Under the pieces are notes generated by a model. It was not told where the DNA came from and searched no databases. It saw only the letters and a list, made by a program, of their open reading frames with translations. DNA of 35,745 bases from Chara braunii (lineage: Eukaryota; Streptophyta; Charophyceae; Charales; Characeae), in NCBI GenBank assembly GCA_003427395.1, contig BFEA01000920.1:122802-158546 (forward strand), written 5' to 3'. This document shows, piece by piece, positions 9,442 to 19,305 of the stretch. The position numbers were made by a program, and so were the translations under genes. Position 1 is the first letter of the stretch; each line of letters starts with the position of its first letter.

Positions 9442-9937
9442 GCTGTTTTCTTGCCACAACAAACCATCCGCAATCTCTTTTATGTCGAAGATCATTCCTC
9501 TGGCCCTGTGCTGCAGCAAGACAATGTACCAACGCTCTGCGACCTTCTCCTTTGCATGGCTACAAGCACTGTTTCACTCGGCTGTAGCCGCCATCGTCTC
9601 TGTCACAACCACTACAATGACATGGTTCCTGCATCCATGTGTGCAGAGGGTTGTCCTTCTGTTCTTGACTTCAGGCACCCTCCACATACGGACACTATGT
9701 CCATTTTGTGGTCAGGGGCACTATACTGAATGTATGGTCTTGTGTGGTGACCTTTCTTCCTTCATTTTGGCCTGCAATCGACATGCCGTTTGTCAGCGGT
9801 GTATGATGGGCATGCTCAATGCCAGCCATCGTGGCAATCGTTGTACTGAGAATGCTCAGCTAGGTATTCCATGTGTTCATCCACCTCATCCTTACAATGT
9901 ATGTCCTTTCTGTCGTCAAGGAGAGACTCGTTCTTGA
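9442..9937 (+). pseudogene. Two tandem RING-like zinc fingers (3' half of split gene), frameshifted
   Basis: Unit 1, in the frame continuing from 3089, shows CDLLLC, nine residues, then CSRHRLCHNH and, after about 25 residues, HPPHTD. Unit 2, one frame over, shows CMVLC, nine residues, then CNRHAVCQRC, then HPPHPYNVCPFCRQG and a stop at 9935-9937. The C-x2-H-x2-C-x2-C core with terminal CPFC matches C3HC4 RING spacing. Unit 1's own CPFCGQG is present in the other frame at about 9690-9712, so a small indel near 9690 breaks the frame. RINGs usually recruit E2 enzymes for ubiquitin ligation, and that role is inferred. Unit 1 has His where unit 2 has the Cys of the fourth core position. Confidence 0.55.
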
Positions 9938-11460
9938 GCCTTTTCTTATCCTCTTTTGCCCTCATCCTCACTCCACACTCCGTACTTTCCCTTACTTTCC
10001 ATTTATCATTCTTTGTTTGTCTTCTCTCCATCTCTCTTCCCTGTGTTTATCCCCTCCCCCTTCACTCTGCCTCTCTCGCAACGTACAAGTGGGCCATTAT
10101 GGCACACGTGGATGGGGGCAGCTCACGCTCAACTTCATCAATGTGGCGAGCCTTGTACGTGAGAGGCACAGTGTAGGAGGAGTTAAAAGAAGAATGAGAA
10201 ATTGAATGGTTTCAAAGTGCGCTATTTTAGTTCATGTTTATGTAACAAATTGACAATATATAATATATGTCATTTTCTGGGCCCCAAAAATTGGGATGTG
10301 TGCTTGCAATTGTATTGCTTTCTGGCAGAGGTACTGCTCTGCTTAAGACTGACGTGGACTAGATGGGGATTTCTGCATGCAGATGCGTGGGAAAAAGTTG
10401 CTTGTATTGGATCCGCGGTTGAGTGGTCCGTTGTCACTCATTGCCCTCATGTCATTGCTTAAGGTCAGTGTCCTGTTCCCACTCTAATTCCTGCTCATAT
10501 TCCTGTTCGTATTCCTGCTCCTGTTCCTGCTTGTATTCCTGCTTCTGTTCCTGCTCCTGCCTGTACTTGGTACTCTAGCTTGTGCTTCTTGCAATGTTTC
10601 TGCACCCTCATTCTCAACTACCTCGGTCGCTCAGGCTGTTCCGGTTTTGCACTTCTTGTGGCTCCCTCTTGCTCTCCCCGCTCCTGCTTCCGTGCTCCTT
10701 TCGCTGGTTGTGCTCCTTCCTCCCCCTTCTTTCCTGGAAATCATTATGCCCCCATGTCTGTAGTCTATCAGTATCCCAGACAAGGACATGCTTGACGCAA
10801 TTAGCTGGCCGGTTGTGTGCTACTGTAGCACTGGATTGCATGAGTCACAGTTGCTTTAATGCCCCCTGCAAATAGTGCATGGTCATGATAGCCTTATTTA
10901 GGATGATGTTTAGGCCAGATAATGCTATAATGGCCAGGCCTTACGTTTGATGGAAGCGGGTAGGGAGTAAATGCATACAGTCGACAGGTGTGTTGCATTC
11001 CACTGCCTGATTGTCATTTCAGAGTTTTTCTCGGACTCAACTCTCAGTGGGCCAGCATCATAGAAGTGATCCTTCCCGAGTACCAGTCGCGTCTACAGGT
11101 CAGGTGCCATCCACTTTGCGCAAGCATGTTCGTTGTCATTATGTTGGCCAAGCTCATGCTGAAGTAGTACACCCTGAGATCTGTAGTGGATTTTGGAATA
11201 ACGAGTAGCTTTGACTGTAGAGCAGAGTTGTGACTGTTGTGGAGGTTTTTTTCCCTTGTTTTTTCGTTTGACAGTTTTTGGTCGAATATCTAGCCGACAG
11301 ATTTGGCCAAGCCTAAATAGTGTGACTTGCGTATCTTGTATCACTGCCATTACCTTCTGTTTCGGACCTATTTATAGGTTGAACCAGATTTGTTCAGAAC
11401 TTGTGTACAATCGTGATGATAGAAACACAGGGAGGAATTGAGGGTTTCCTGACTGTAGTT
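9938..11460. other. Intergenic or 3' region, no gene recognised
   Basis: T/C-rich DNA follows the RING stop, with A/T-rich patches near 10220-10270. Open frames such as 10202-10462 and 10582-10875 have no recognisable domain. A degenerate TTCCTGCTC(C/A)TG repeat runs at about 10475-10565. Some of this could be 3' UTR of the split gene. Confidence 0.45.
10475..10565 (+). repeat. Degenerate TTCCTG-type short tandem repeat
   Basis: Successive 6-12-bp words (TTCCTGCTCATA, TTCCTGTTCGTA, TTCCTGCTCCTG and so on) repeat about ten times. It is a minisatellite-like tract, and no coding meaning is supported. Confidence 0.8.
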
Positions 11461-11475
11461 TTTATTGTGGGGAGT

Positions 11476-11485
11476 ATTGTGGGGG

Positions 11486-11488
<3 letters not shown>
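11476..11488 (-). repeat. Target-site duplication, 3' side of the U2 retrocopy
   Basis: On the plus strand this reads ATTGTGGGGGCTT. It recurs with one extra G at 11604-11617, just beyond the U2 5' end. The last two T bases merge with the poly(A) tail (poly(T) on plus). Confidence 0.8.

Positions 11489-11515
<27 letters not shown>
11487..11515 (-). other. 29-nt poly(A) tail of the U2 retrocopy
   Basis: An unbroken T run on the plus strand lies directly against the truncated 3' end of the U2 body. Genuine U2 is not polyadenylated in the genome, so the tail marks reverse transcription by LINE machinery. Confidence 0.85.
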
Positions 11516-11518
<3 letters not shown>

Positions 11519-11603
11519 GTGGCCCGATGGACCACGGATCAGATATTAAACTGATCAGAACAGATACTACACTTGATCTTAGCCAAAAGGCCGAGAAAGG
11601 TAT
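11516..11603 (-). pseudogene. 3'-truncated U2 snRNA retropseudogene
   Basis: Read on minus, the 88 nt begin ATACCTTTCTCGGCCTTTTG, followed by GCTAAGATCAAGTGTAGTAT and CTGTTCTGATCAGTTTAATA. This is the universally conserved 5' half of U2, including the branch-point recognition segment GTGTAGTA. The body stops before the Sm site and stem-loops III-IV, then poly(A) starts. The first base of mature U2 lies directly against the target-site duplication, so a full 5' end was copied. Functional U2 pairs with intron branch points in the spliceosome; this copy lacks the Sm site and plant promoter elements are not seen, so it is not expected to work. Confidence 0.93.
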
Positions 11604-11617
11604 ATTGTGGGGGGCTT
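11604..11617 (-). repeat. Target-site duplication, 5' side of the U2 retrocopy
   Basis: ATTGTGGGGGGCTT on plus is the partner of 11476-11488, with one G more. A duplication of 13-14 bp fits LINE-type target-primed insertion rather than an LTR integrase. Confidence 0.8.
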
Positions 11618-11633
11618 CTATTGTAGATTATTT

Positions 11634-12029
11634 TCATTTCTTTTCTTTTCTTTTTTCTTCTGTTCTTTTTGGAATGTTGCACTCTTTTAGTTCATAGATA
11701 TGTGACAATATATGCTGGAAAACGGATCCAGCCTCCCATACATCATTGATCCGCTCAACGCTTCCCTCCATTATGGCTGAGGGACCTTGAGTCAGTGGCA
11801 TTGATCGCAGAAGGTTGCTTCTGACAGCCACTTGTGCCCACTTCATTTGAAGTATATTGCTTGTCCTTGCTCCCGGTTGTAGTACATCGTGTATGTCAAA
11901 CAGAAGCCAGTCATGGTTGGGCCCCACCTCTGCCACGTAGGCCAATACTGCTTGTGGCTCATGCTCCATCGTCATCATGGCCCAATCCCCCATTGACCAT
12001 TTGGCATTTCCTTTAGTTCCGCCTTCCAT
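11634..12029 (-). pseudogene. LINE ORF2 C-terminal region
   Basis: A 131-codon frame sits downstream of the thumb domain in LINE order. It has Trp-rich segments (KWSMGDWAMM, NHDWLLFDIHD) but no catalytic motif. The Lys/Glu-rich end reads into the A/G-rich 3' tail. It is assigned by position rather than similarity. Confidence 0.45.
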
Positions 12030-12342
12030 TCTTCCAGAATTGACAGCAGGATGTCATGAAGGTTAGCTTGCAGCTTATGGCACCCCCTCAGCTTATCCCT
12101 TAAGTCCGTATATGTCCTCCAAGTCCTGCGATTATCATCCTAGATGTGCTTGAGCTGCCAGATCCCCTTCTCTAGCAACAAGCCCCAACTAGTCTCCCTG
12201 GCTGTATGTGTCCAGGGCTGTCCCTGCTGGTCAGTTACCCGCTGGTTGCAGAATAAAGGCTGTGGCTGCACTTATTCCTCAGTGACCAGGTGCCAGGAAA
12301 ATTTGTCTCCAGACCTCGGAGGACGTAGGCCCAGTACGACTG

Positions 12343-13104
12343 TCATCCCTCCTCTGGGTCCTCCTTCCCATCTCTGGCCATGGTGTGCTGTGGACTTGAC
12401 CCGGCCCATGATTTGGACGTAAGCCGAAACTGACCCTGCATGTTGTCCAGGGTGGCGAATTTAGGCAACTGCCTTAACGGTCTCATCCCCAGTGTCTGCC
12501 AAGGGAGGTCCCGTTGCAAGAGAAGTTTGAGAATCCATCTCATCTGGAGAGCCTTGATTTGTATCTCAGGATGAATTATCCCCAGGCCGCCTCTTCCCTT
12601 TTGGAGCACCACGCACTGCCACGCCAGCTTGATTATGTATCTCTGCCCCGAGGGGTCCCCTGCCCATGGATACCCCGCTGGCCTTGTCCGAAGTGTCGTT
12701 TTCAAGGCGGATTCAGGATTCCATATGGTTGCTGTGTACCATAACATGGAGAAGATTGAGGTGTTGAGTATGAGCGCCCGGCCAAACACCGATGTGTCAA
12801 CCCCAGTCCAGGCTTCTAGTTTCGTCAGTATTTTCGCCAGGATTTCAGGGCCCATCATGTGGGAGGGCCCATTATCGTCCATTTTTATGCCCAGATACCG
12901 CAGGGGTTCTCTTTGAGTTTGCCAGCATTCACTCTGGTGTGGATGTGGGTGGCGGTCTCCCAGGGTCTGCCATCCACCATCAATGTCTTCAGCCAGTTTA
13001 TTCGCACTCGGAGTCTATCTACAGGCTTGCAGTGCCCTTGTAGCACGTGGAATGAGGAGTCAGAGGCCCTAATCAACACCGTGAGATAATCTGCAAACAG
13101 GATG
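12343..13104 (-). pseudogene. LINE reverse transcriptase, active-site strand and thumb
   Basis: The block begins with AILFADYLTVLIRAS (FADY at 13086-13097) and continues with RVRINWLKTLMVDG. After a frame change it shows the thumb segment IFSMLWYTATIWNPE, KLAWQCVVLQKGRGGLGIIHPE and ALQMRWILKLLL. The last two are typical of the region after RT in plant L1 elements. The FADD motif is FADY, so one of two essential metal-binding aspartates is lost. Confidence 0.85.
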
Positions 13105-13299
13105 GCCGTGTGGGGGTAAACCGGGTGGTCCGTTTGGTGGAGGTCTCCTGTAAGTCGCTCTTTGGAGAGGGCCTTTCAGAGGAAGGAGGCAATGGCCTCT
13201 ATTGCAATTGATCACCCTGACGGACTGATGTAGACATTTGGACAGGTTCTGGCAAAAAAGCGTTCAGCTGGACTCATCCACGGTGTCGTTATACAGCAC

Positions 13300-13448
13300 T
13301 CTAACTCACTGCCTGATGTTGAAGTTCCACTTGACCTGGTCATATGCTTTTTCAAAGTCAAAGAACAAGATCACTGCACTCATCTTCTTGTCTTTGATAT
13401 GTCTGTCGGACTCAGATAAGATCATTACATTGCCCAGGGCAAGGAATA
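13300..13448 (-). pseudogene. LINE reverse transcriptase, FEKAYDQV block
   Basis: Read on minus, the frame gives GNVMILSESDRHIKDKKMS and then AVILFFDFEKAYDQVKWNF. The segment F-D-F-x-K-A-Y-D carries the first catalytic Asp of non-LTR RTs. The piece stops at 13448, where the unrelated insertion begins. Confidence 0.85.
13443..13448. repeat. GGAATA direct repeat, left edge of insertion in LINE
   Basis: GGAATA at 13443-13448 recurs at 14569-14574. The two LINE RT blocks on either side would be adjacent if one copy and the intervening DNA were removed, so this looks like a target-site duplication. Confidence 0.5.
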
Positions 13449-14568
13449 CGAGCGAGAGCGATAGACAGAAAACCAAGTTGCAAAGTCACGAAGTATTCCC
13501 GATAGTCATGTATCACGCAGAGAGCACAATGCACCAAGATTCCATCCAAATAAGAGCAATACAATGAACTCGAGTGTCACTCCGACGCTTGCTGGTTACA
13601 CAAACATTGTATCCAATGTCGCTCTTACTGTCTGGCGCTCAGCGCCCAGCCTACTCTAGTCAGCCTATCTATCCGAACTACGTTCTTGCGACCGGATCAC
13701 ATCGAAGTCGAAGACCAACGTACGTGACGTCAACACCAATGCCAACCACCAGCATACACCAGGTACGTTCTCTCTCCTCCCCTCATCACACCTTGATCCC
13801 CTCTGCATGCACCTCCTACCTGAAGACAACCATCGCCATCACATGCCCGCACCCCTGCAGCCCGGCTATGGCTGTTGTGCGCCCGCTGCCTCAGCAGCGC
13901 CCCTCACCTCAGCGCCTGTGCACACGTCTGACCAGCAGCGCCCATGCAGACACTAGCGCAGCAACGCAGCAGCGTGTCCGCATTGCGTACCCCAGAATGT
14001 CCTCCCCAGGGCCTCACACTTTCCTTTATGGAAAGTGTGCCCACTGCTCAGTGTCCTGGCCAGGCGTGTGGGGGGCCCAGTAGCTTCAGTCTGGCCCCAA
14101 GTGTCTGCGCCCAGGCCCAGTTTCAGATACTGACCTGGGCCTCGTGCAGTTAGGCACGTTCAGACAGCCTTCTAGCCTCCAAGTGTTCGCATCTTCCTCA
14201 TTGGCTCGCGGTTCATGTGTGACCACAATGCTGCTTTCTCATTGGCCCATGGCCGGTCCGTGATGTGTCGGCCTCACACAGCAGGTGCCCAGGGGGCAAC
14301 CGCCTGAGCCCTGGGCTCAACTGTACAGCGCAGCCCTTGCTTCTGGAAGGAGCCTGGGGCTCACGTCGTTCTGTAACCAACTGGCGTGCTGCAACTGTCT
14401 GATACCCCACATGTGGAAAAATGTCGAAAATAGGCCTCACGTGGATATTCAGGCCCGCCTTCACTTAGGGCGGGCACGAGGCTTGCTGTGGGCAGCTGCG
14501 CAGAACACCTACATGTCTGACAAGGGCCCTGCGAGGGCTAATTCCTCGAACCAGAATGAATATTTCTG
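13449..14568. mobile_element. 1.1-kb insertion of unknown type inside the LINE
   Basis: This DNA separates RT blocks that normally lie a few dozen residues apart. It has no recognised coding domain. It is GC-rich toward the middle and contains a perfect 10-bp-stem hairpin at 14015-14039. The ends (CGAGCG... and ...TTTCTG) show neither TG...CA nor obvious terminal inverted repeats, so a solo LTR, a MITE or a filler sequence are all possible. Confidence 0.45.
14015..14039. repeat. Perfect hairpin, 10-bp stem and 5-nt loop
   Basis: CACACTTTCC and GGAAAGTGTG flank TTTAT. It is the strongest short inverted repeat in the insertion. It could act as a transcript hairpin or simply be a palindrome. 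Confidence 0.6.
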
Positions 14569-14574
14569 GGAATA

Positions 14575-14760
14575 GACCTTGTCTGGTCTATGTGAAGACT
14601 TTTCCTTGTGATTTCCCTGAGGCGGTTTGCTAGTGCCTTCGCCAGGACCTCTTAGCCGGTAGGAGGTTATGGGTCTGTAATTCCGTATGCTTTTCAGGTC
14701 TACCTTCTTATACAGGAGGTTGACTATGCCTGTACTAATATAGTCTCCTAATCCTTCGGC
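14575..14760 (-). pseudogene. LINE reverse transcriptase, YRPI and DQT blocks
   Basis: On minus the DNA encodes DLKSIRNYRPITSYR, then, after a frame change, LANRLREITRKSLHIDQTRS followed by IP. These are RT blocks 1-2 of L1-like elements (usually RPI(T/S)LL and DQTGFIPGR). The frame change and the loss of GF/GR residues show decay. Confidence 0.8.
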
Positions 14761-14774
14761 CCTTTGGCTTTGGT

Positions 14775-15174
14775 TCAGGAAACGTTGTAATCATCGTCAA
14801 AGATCAGCCAGAATTCCTGCCAAAATTCCTTGGAGAGACCATCCCTTCCCGGTGTTTTTTTGTGGTTCAGTGACGCTAAGGCCTTTCTAACCTGCTTCTG
14901 GGTCAGAGGTATATCCAGATCCTCCGCCTGCTTCAGGGTTATTGTCCTGTTAAGGTAACGGAGCAATTTCCCCCTTGTGTGATTGATTACCTCCATCTGG
15001 TATTCTCCCTCCCCTGATGTCTAAACATCCCTGCTGAAGTAGTCCATTGCTATGCAAAATATCTTCGCCGTCTCCGAAGTTATCTTCTCCCCTTGCTGCA
15101 GCTGCTCGACCGACGCATTCTTCACATTTGACTTGATCTTCCGAAATGAAACCAGACTCGTCTTCTTCCTTACT
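14775..15174 (-). pseudogene. LINE ORF2, region leading into RT
   Basis: On minus the frame reads ASVEQLQQGEKITSETAKIF and MDYFSRDV, then a stop, then MEVINHTRGKLLRYLNRTIT, VRKALASLNHKKTPGRDGLS and KEFWQEFW. The K-T-P-G-x-D-G-x-x-x-E-F motif opens LINE RTs. The upstream part is cut at about 15174 by the end of element B. Confidence 0.85.
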
Positions 15175-15179
15175 CAGCA
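15175..15179 (-). repeat. Presumed target-site duplication of element B (one side)
   Basis: CAGCA (plus) lies directly outside the LTR end. The partner copy is not found because the 5' end of B is missing from the window, so this is positional inference only. Confidence 0.3.
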
Positions 15180-16087
15180 TGCATGGAAACAGACGACAAT
15201 CACACTGGCGCCAGGCGCCCACACAAAACTCAGAGATATCGAGTCCAAGAACACAGTTTAGATTTAAACTTGCTTCCGATGGCTATGGCGCCTGTGCGCC
15301 CACACAACACCCAGCCGACACTGTATTCCCGACAACTGTTCACATGCACGCTACTCTGGATCTCCCTGGATGTCCCACACACACTCACACACTTCACGCA
15401 ACACGCTCACACATACACGCTACAACCTGCGGCAGCTATGGCCGCTTCCTACCTTCCTAGCTACTAGCGGCTATGGCCGCTTCGTCTCCCTCGCAGCCCA
15501 CTTCTCCTTCGGGCACCTGCAGACCTCCTTGCACAAGATGCTCAGGCAGCGCTTCCGCACGGCTCACAGGCAGAATGAATGAATGACTGGATGCTGCCTC
15601 TTGATTTATACTTTGGATGGTCGCTGGTCTGCCCCTTTCCACCGGGCCCACGGTGCACACAGTCCCACATGGTAAGTGCTGACTGGGCAAAGTGCGACTG
15701 GGACTGGGTACCGCTGACTAGGCGAGGTTGGACTACCCACTTGCCCGCTTGCCTCTAGACTGACCTTGAGGACACTTCAAAAGGCCACTTCCAGACCTTC
15801 CGGAAGTCTGTAGACTTGGCCTTTCGTGACTGTAGCAGCTACAACCTTGACCTTTCAGGACTGTAGCAGCTACAACTTTGACACAGTTAAATCCCCTACT
15901 CGATAGACCTACGGATCAAGACCCGACGGCCACACTAACCTGCGACGGACAACAAATGACTACCAAGACACAGGTCATGGGTTCAAACACACAGGGGTCG
16001 GCGTGGTACTGTACACGGGTGAGGGCAAGGTCTAGGGATCGAGCCCTGAGATCTACATCTGCTACTGCAAAGGTGAAAACCATTTCA
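15180..16087 (-). repeat. 3' LTR of element B
   Basis: The limits come from alignment with the LTR of B' (32830-33790): both start TGAAA(T/C)GG after a purine-rich GACGGGAG/GGCGAGAG and end near GCATGCA. The LTR contains two copies of a CTGTAGCAGCTACAA unit near 15826-15876 and a TATAAATCAAGAGGC box (minus; about 15600-15614 on plus) that could be the promoter TATA. AGGGCTCGATCCCT is near its start (16033-16046). Confidence 0.85.
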
Positions 16088-16125
16088 CTCCCGTCGGCCT
16101 AAATTCGAGGTCCTCCGAGAATATG

Positions 16126-17567
16126 TCAATCGATAGCAGGATCTTTACCTTTCTTAGCTCTTTCATAGGCATGGATCACATTGGGAGCAGTCTCTAGAAG
16201 CTCTGCTCGTGTAAACCTGCGGTCATCCTCCGGTTCCTGATAGGAAAATCTGACTTCATACTGTTTCTGAGGACAACCTCTACCTCCTGTTCTGAATACA
16301 TCCTCAGCTACTATGTGATCAATGTCGTACCTTCTGTCCATATCCGGAGGGATCATGGATCTTCTTGATGGAAACTGCTGACTCATAGTGCAGGGCAACA
16401 ACTTTGACACATGGAAGACTGGGTAGGTGTGGAGGTGTGCTGGAATCTCTATGGTGTAGGACGGTCCATCATCTCCGCCCTTGACTTCTAGGACTGGCCA
16501 CGGTGCTCTATATGCAGGCAACAGCTTCTGCGAGATGTTCTCCTCAGGAGCAAATTCTTTGGACTTTGACCCAGACTAGGTCGCCTACCTGGAATTGTGA
16601 CGGGCAAAGGTGCTTGTTAGCTTGCTCTGTCATCTTATGTTGGGCCTGCCCGATGTTCTCTACTACGGTAGCAATCTCTATCTCATGCTGTAGCGCAAAC
16701 TCCCTAGTACCGGGTGGTAGCCTCTGGATCTGGTCCCGATTGAGTCCCTCAAACGGTCTGCACGGTCTAAAGGACTTACGCAGTTTGTTGGGAGTGCAGC
16801 AAGTTGATAAGTGGACAATGTTGTTGTACGTGCTGGCTACCTTCGGGATCCCAGTTAACTTGATCATGTCTAATGTACATTCTTAGAACTTGCTGCAAGA
16901 TCTTATTCATCTGTTCAGTCTGACCGTTGGTTTTTGGATGACGGCCAGTTGACATGAGCAACTTAGAACCATACACTCTCATAAGTTCCTGCCAGTTCTG
17001 ACTAGTGAACCTGGTATCTTTGTCGCTAAGTATAGACAATGGTAGACTATGTTCACAAACCCAATGATAAAAAAACTTTGCTATTACTAAGTCAGTTGGT
17101 GTCTCAGAAGACAAGGGAACGAAAACTGCGTATTTACTAAAACGGTCTACGATGACCATGACTCGACTCTTGCCATGTCTACTCCTGACCCCAACATCCA
17201 TAAAGTCGATGGACACAGAGTCTGCGGGTCCTGATGGAATAGGTAGGGGTTTGAGAAGACCCAACGGTGCTCTCGTTGTAGTTTTATTGCGCTGGCACAC
17301 TTTGCAACTACGCACATACCCTATACAGTCAGCTTTCATGCCATGCCATGTGTAAGCACGCATCAGGTTGGCAAGTGTCTTTTGCCAACCAAAGTGCCCT
17401 TCTGTGTCGTGACAGTCCCCTAGGATCAGGCTACGGATCTCTTCACTATTAGGAATGCACAGTCTGTCCACTACATTAGTCTTCTCAAATAGCAACCCGT
17501 TTGTAGTGCGGTAATGGGGCTCGGTTTTTGGGGAGGTCACCATAGATAGGGTCTTGCGCATACGCAT
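16126..17567 (-). pseudogene. Element B integrase and chromodomain, frameshifted
   Basis: The HHCC finger (EGHFGWQKT to CKVCQRNK) and the DDE core (VSIDFMDVG, SILSDKDTRF, TNGQTEQMNK) lie in 17567-16860. A frameshift near 16850 leads to 16867-16544 (VASTYNNIVHLS, QFQVGDLVWVK), and another near 16520 leads to 16521-16126 (YRAPWPVLEVKGG, HTYPVFHVSKL). The chromodomain follows as RRYDIDHIVAEDVF, QYEVRFSYQEPEDDRRFTRA and LLETAPNVIHAYERA; the usual W-x-G-Y is replaced by F-S-Y-Q. A deletion of roughly ten codons and a frameshift near 17520-17545 separate it from RNase H. Confidence 0.88.
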
Positions 17568-19305
17568 CTTTGACCTTCTGCTGCAGGTCTCTCCCTATGT
17601 CCAGATAATGTACTATCGCTCCAAAGTAGTTTGCTCTCCTACTTAGAGCGTCCGCAACTACATTGTATTTTCCCTTAACATGCTTAAGCTCGAAGTCAAA
17701 TTTGTCTATTTTTGCGGCCCACCTAGTAAGCTTAGGTGTTATCTTGGCCTGAGTCTTCAGCCACCGTAATGTCTCGTGGTCTGAGTAGACTTTGAAGTGC
17801 CTCCCAAGCAAGTAGTGTTTCCAGTGGTCTAACGCTTGCCTAAGAGCGTAGAGTTCCCTCTCATAGGTCGATGTTGCTACCTTCTCTGAAGGCATCCTAG
17901 CGGACATGAACTCTATGGGTCTATACCCATTGCCATAATCTTGCTGTAGAACAACACCTATACCATGCTGACTAGCATCAGTGGTGACAACAAAAGGCAA
18001 AGACGGATCGGCTATCTTGAGGACTAGGTACTCTATCAAGACCTGCTTCAACTTCTTCAGGGCCAATGTACAATCTTGGTCCCACTTCCAGATTGCCTCT
18101 TTGAGGAATCTGCGAAGGGGAGCAGCGATGTCTGAGAAGTTCCTCACGAAATTTCTGTAATAGTTAGCCAATCCTAGGAACGACCTCAATTCTGTGAGGG
18201 TACTTGGGGTTGGCCAATCTCTAATCGCTGCAATCTTGGTGTCCTAAAGCTTTATGCCATCACCATCTAACACGTGGCCCAAGTACAAAATCTTTGTCTT
18301 GGCCCACTCGCACTTCTTCGCATTGATCTTGAAATTTGCTTCACGCAACTTTTCCAAGATCTGCCTCAGATGAGCCACGTGCTCCTGGAGGGTCTTGCGA
18401 AAACTCAAAATGTCATCTAAATATACAACTAAAAATCTATCTAACCATGGCCTAAACAAATTGTTCATACAGCGCTGGAACGTAGCCGGTGTGTTGGTTA
18501 GTCCAAAGGGCATAACTATGAACTTATAATGCCCATATCTAGTTCTGAACGCTGTTTTATGCTGATCATCAGGGTGGACCTCTATTTGGTGGTACCCTGA
18601 CTTCAAGTCTATCATGGTGAAGTACTTGCAACCTTGCACCTGATCTAACAGATCGTCTTTATGGCGCAGTGGCGCTGCATTCTTCACAGTAACGACGTTA
18701 AGACCTCTATAGTCAATGCACATTCGAAGTTCTCCCTGTTTCTTGGGGACAAAAAAAACAGGTGCTCCAAATAGAGATGAACTGGGCTTAATCCACCGCT
18801 TTTTGAGGAGCTCATCTAGATGTTTGCGCAGCTCCAACTCCTTAGGAGACATTCTATACACTGGCCCCTTGAGAGTCTTACTGTCAGGCTCTATCTCAAT
18901 GCGGTGCTGGATAGGACGCGGAACTACTCCTGAAGGAGACTGTGACAAATCTACGTACTCTTCCAGCAGCTTGGCAATAACTGGGTTGGTGGGTTCCTCT
19001 TTCTGAGGCTCAGTGGCAGGCCTAACGTAGGCTACAAAAACCTGCTCCTCTAATTGCTCCTTCTTTACCAGACGCGCGAACGCGGGAGCACTGAGACAAC
19101 AATGTGCCAGAGGGTTATCCACTCCTGACACATGAAACGGGCGAGCCGTCTTGACGTCGCCTAAAGGACTAGGGAGCCTACATGCTCTCTCAAATGCAGT
19201 GTGGCTCCTACTGCCTCTCCCCAGTCCATACCTAGGACCATATCGAATGGGAGATTGTTTTCTACGAGGAGAGTCGGGGAATGGAGAACTCTCTCTACTT
19301 CCCAT
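17485..19305 (-). pseudogene. Element B reverse transcriptase and RNase H, one premature stop
   Basis: The RT fingers are LLKKRWIKPSSSLFGAPVFF and [11 protein letters not shown], with IDLKSGYHQIEV, MPFGLTNTPATFQ and an intact catalytic LVVYLDDIL. RNase H keeps VTTDASQHG, YERELYAL, VYSDHETL and VVADALSRR. RT and RNase H share one frame, broken only by TAG at 18244-18246. The same place in B' is GAG, so this is a Glu-to-stop change. Of the RTs in the window, B's active site is the best preserved on a long open frame. Confidence 0.92.

Larger units (their letters stand above)
11618..15174 (-). mobile_element. Decayed L1-like non-LTR retrotransposon (LINE)
   Basis: Pieces of one LINE ORF2 occur in order on minus: pre-RT region (15174-14996), RT start with KTPGRDGLS, DQT block, FFDFEKAYDQV block, FADY block, thumb with GRGGLGIIHPE and a C-terminal tail down to 11634. 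The 3' end is A/G-rich (11636-11660 on plus reads T/C). Frameshifts and stops are frequent. A 1.1-kb insertion separates the DQT and FEKAYD blocks. The endonuclease and ORF1 are not seen; they may have been cut off by the LTR of element B at 15180. Confidence 0.85.

Noticed and set aside
13574-14083. 169-codon open frame inside the LINE insertion
   Set aside because: Low-complexity Ser/Thr/Pro product with no homology signal recognised; overlaps another frame.
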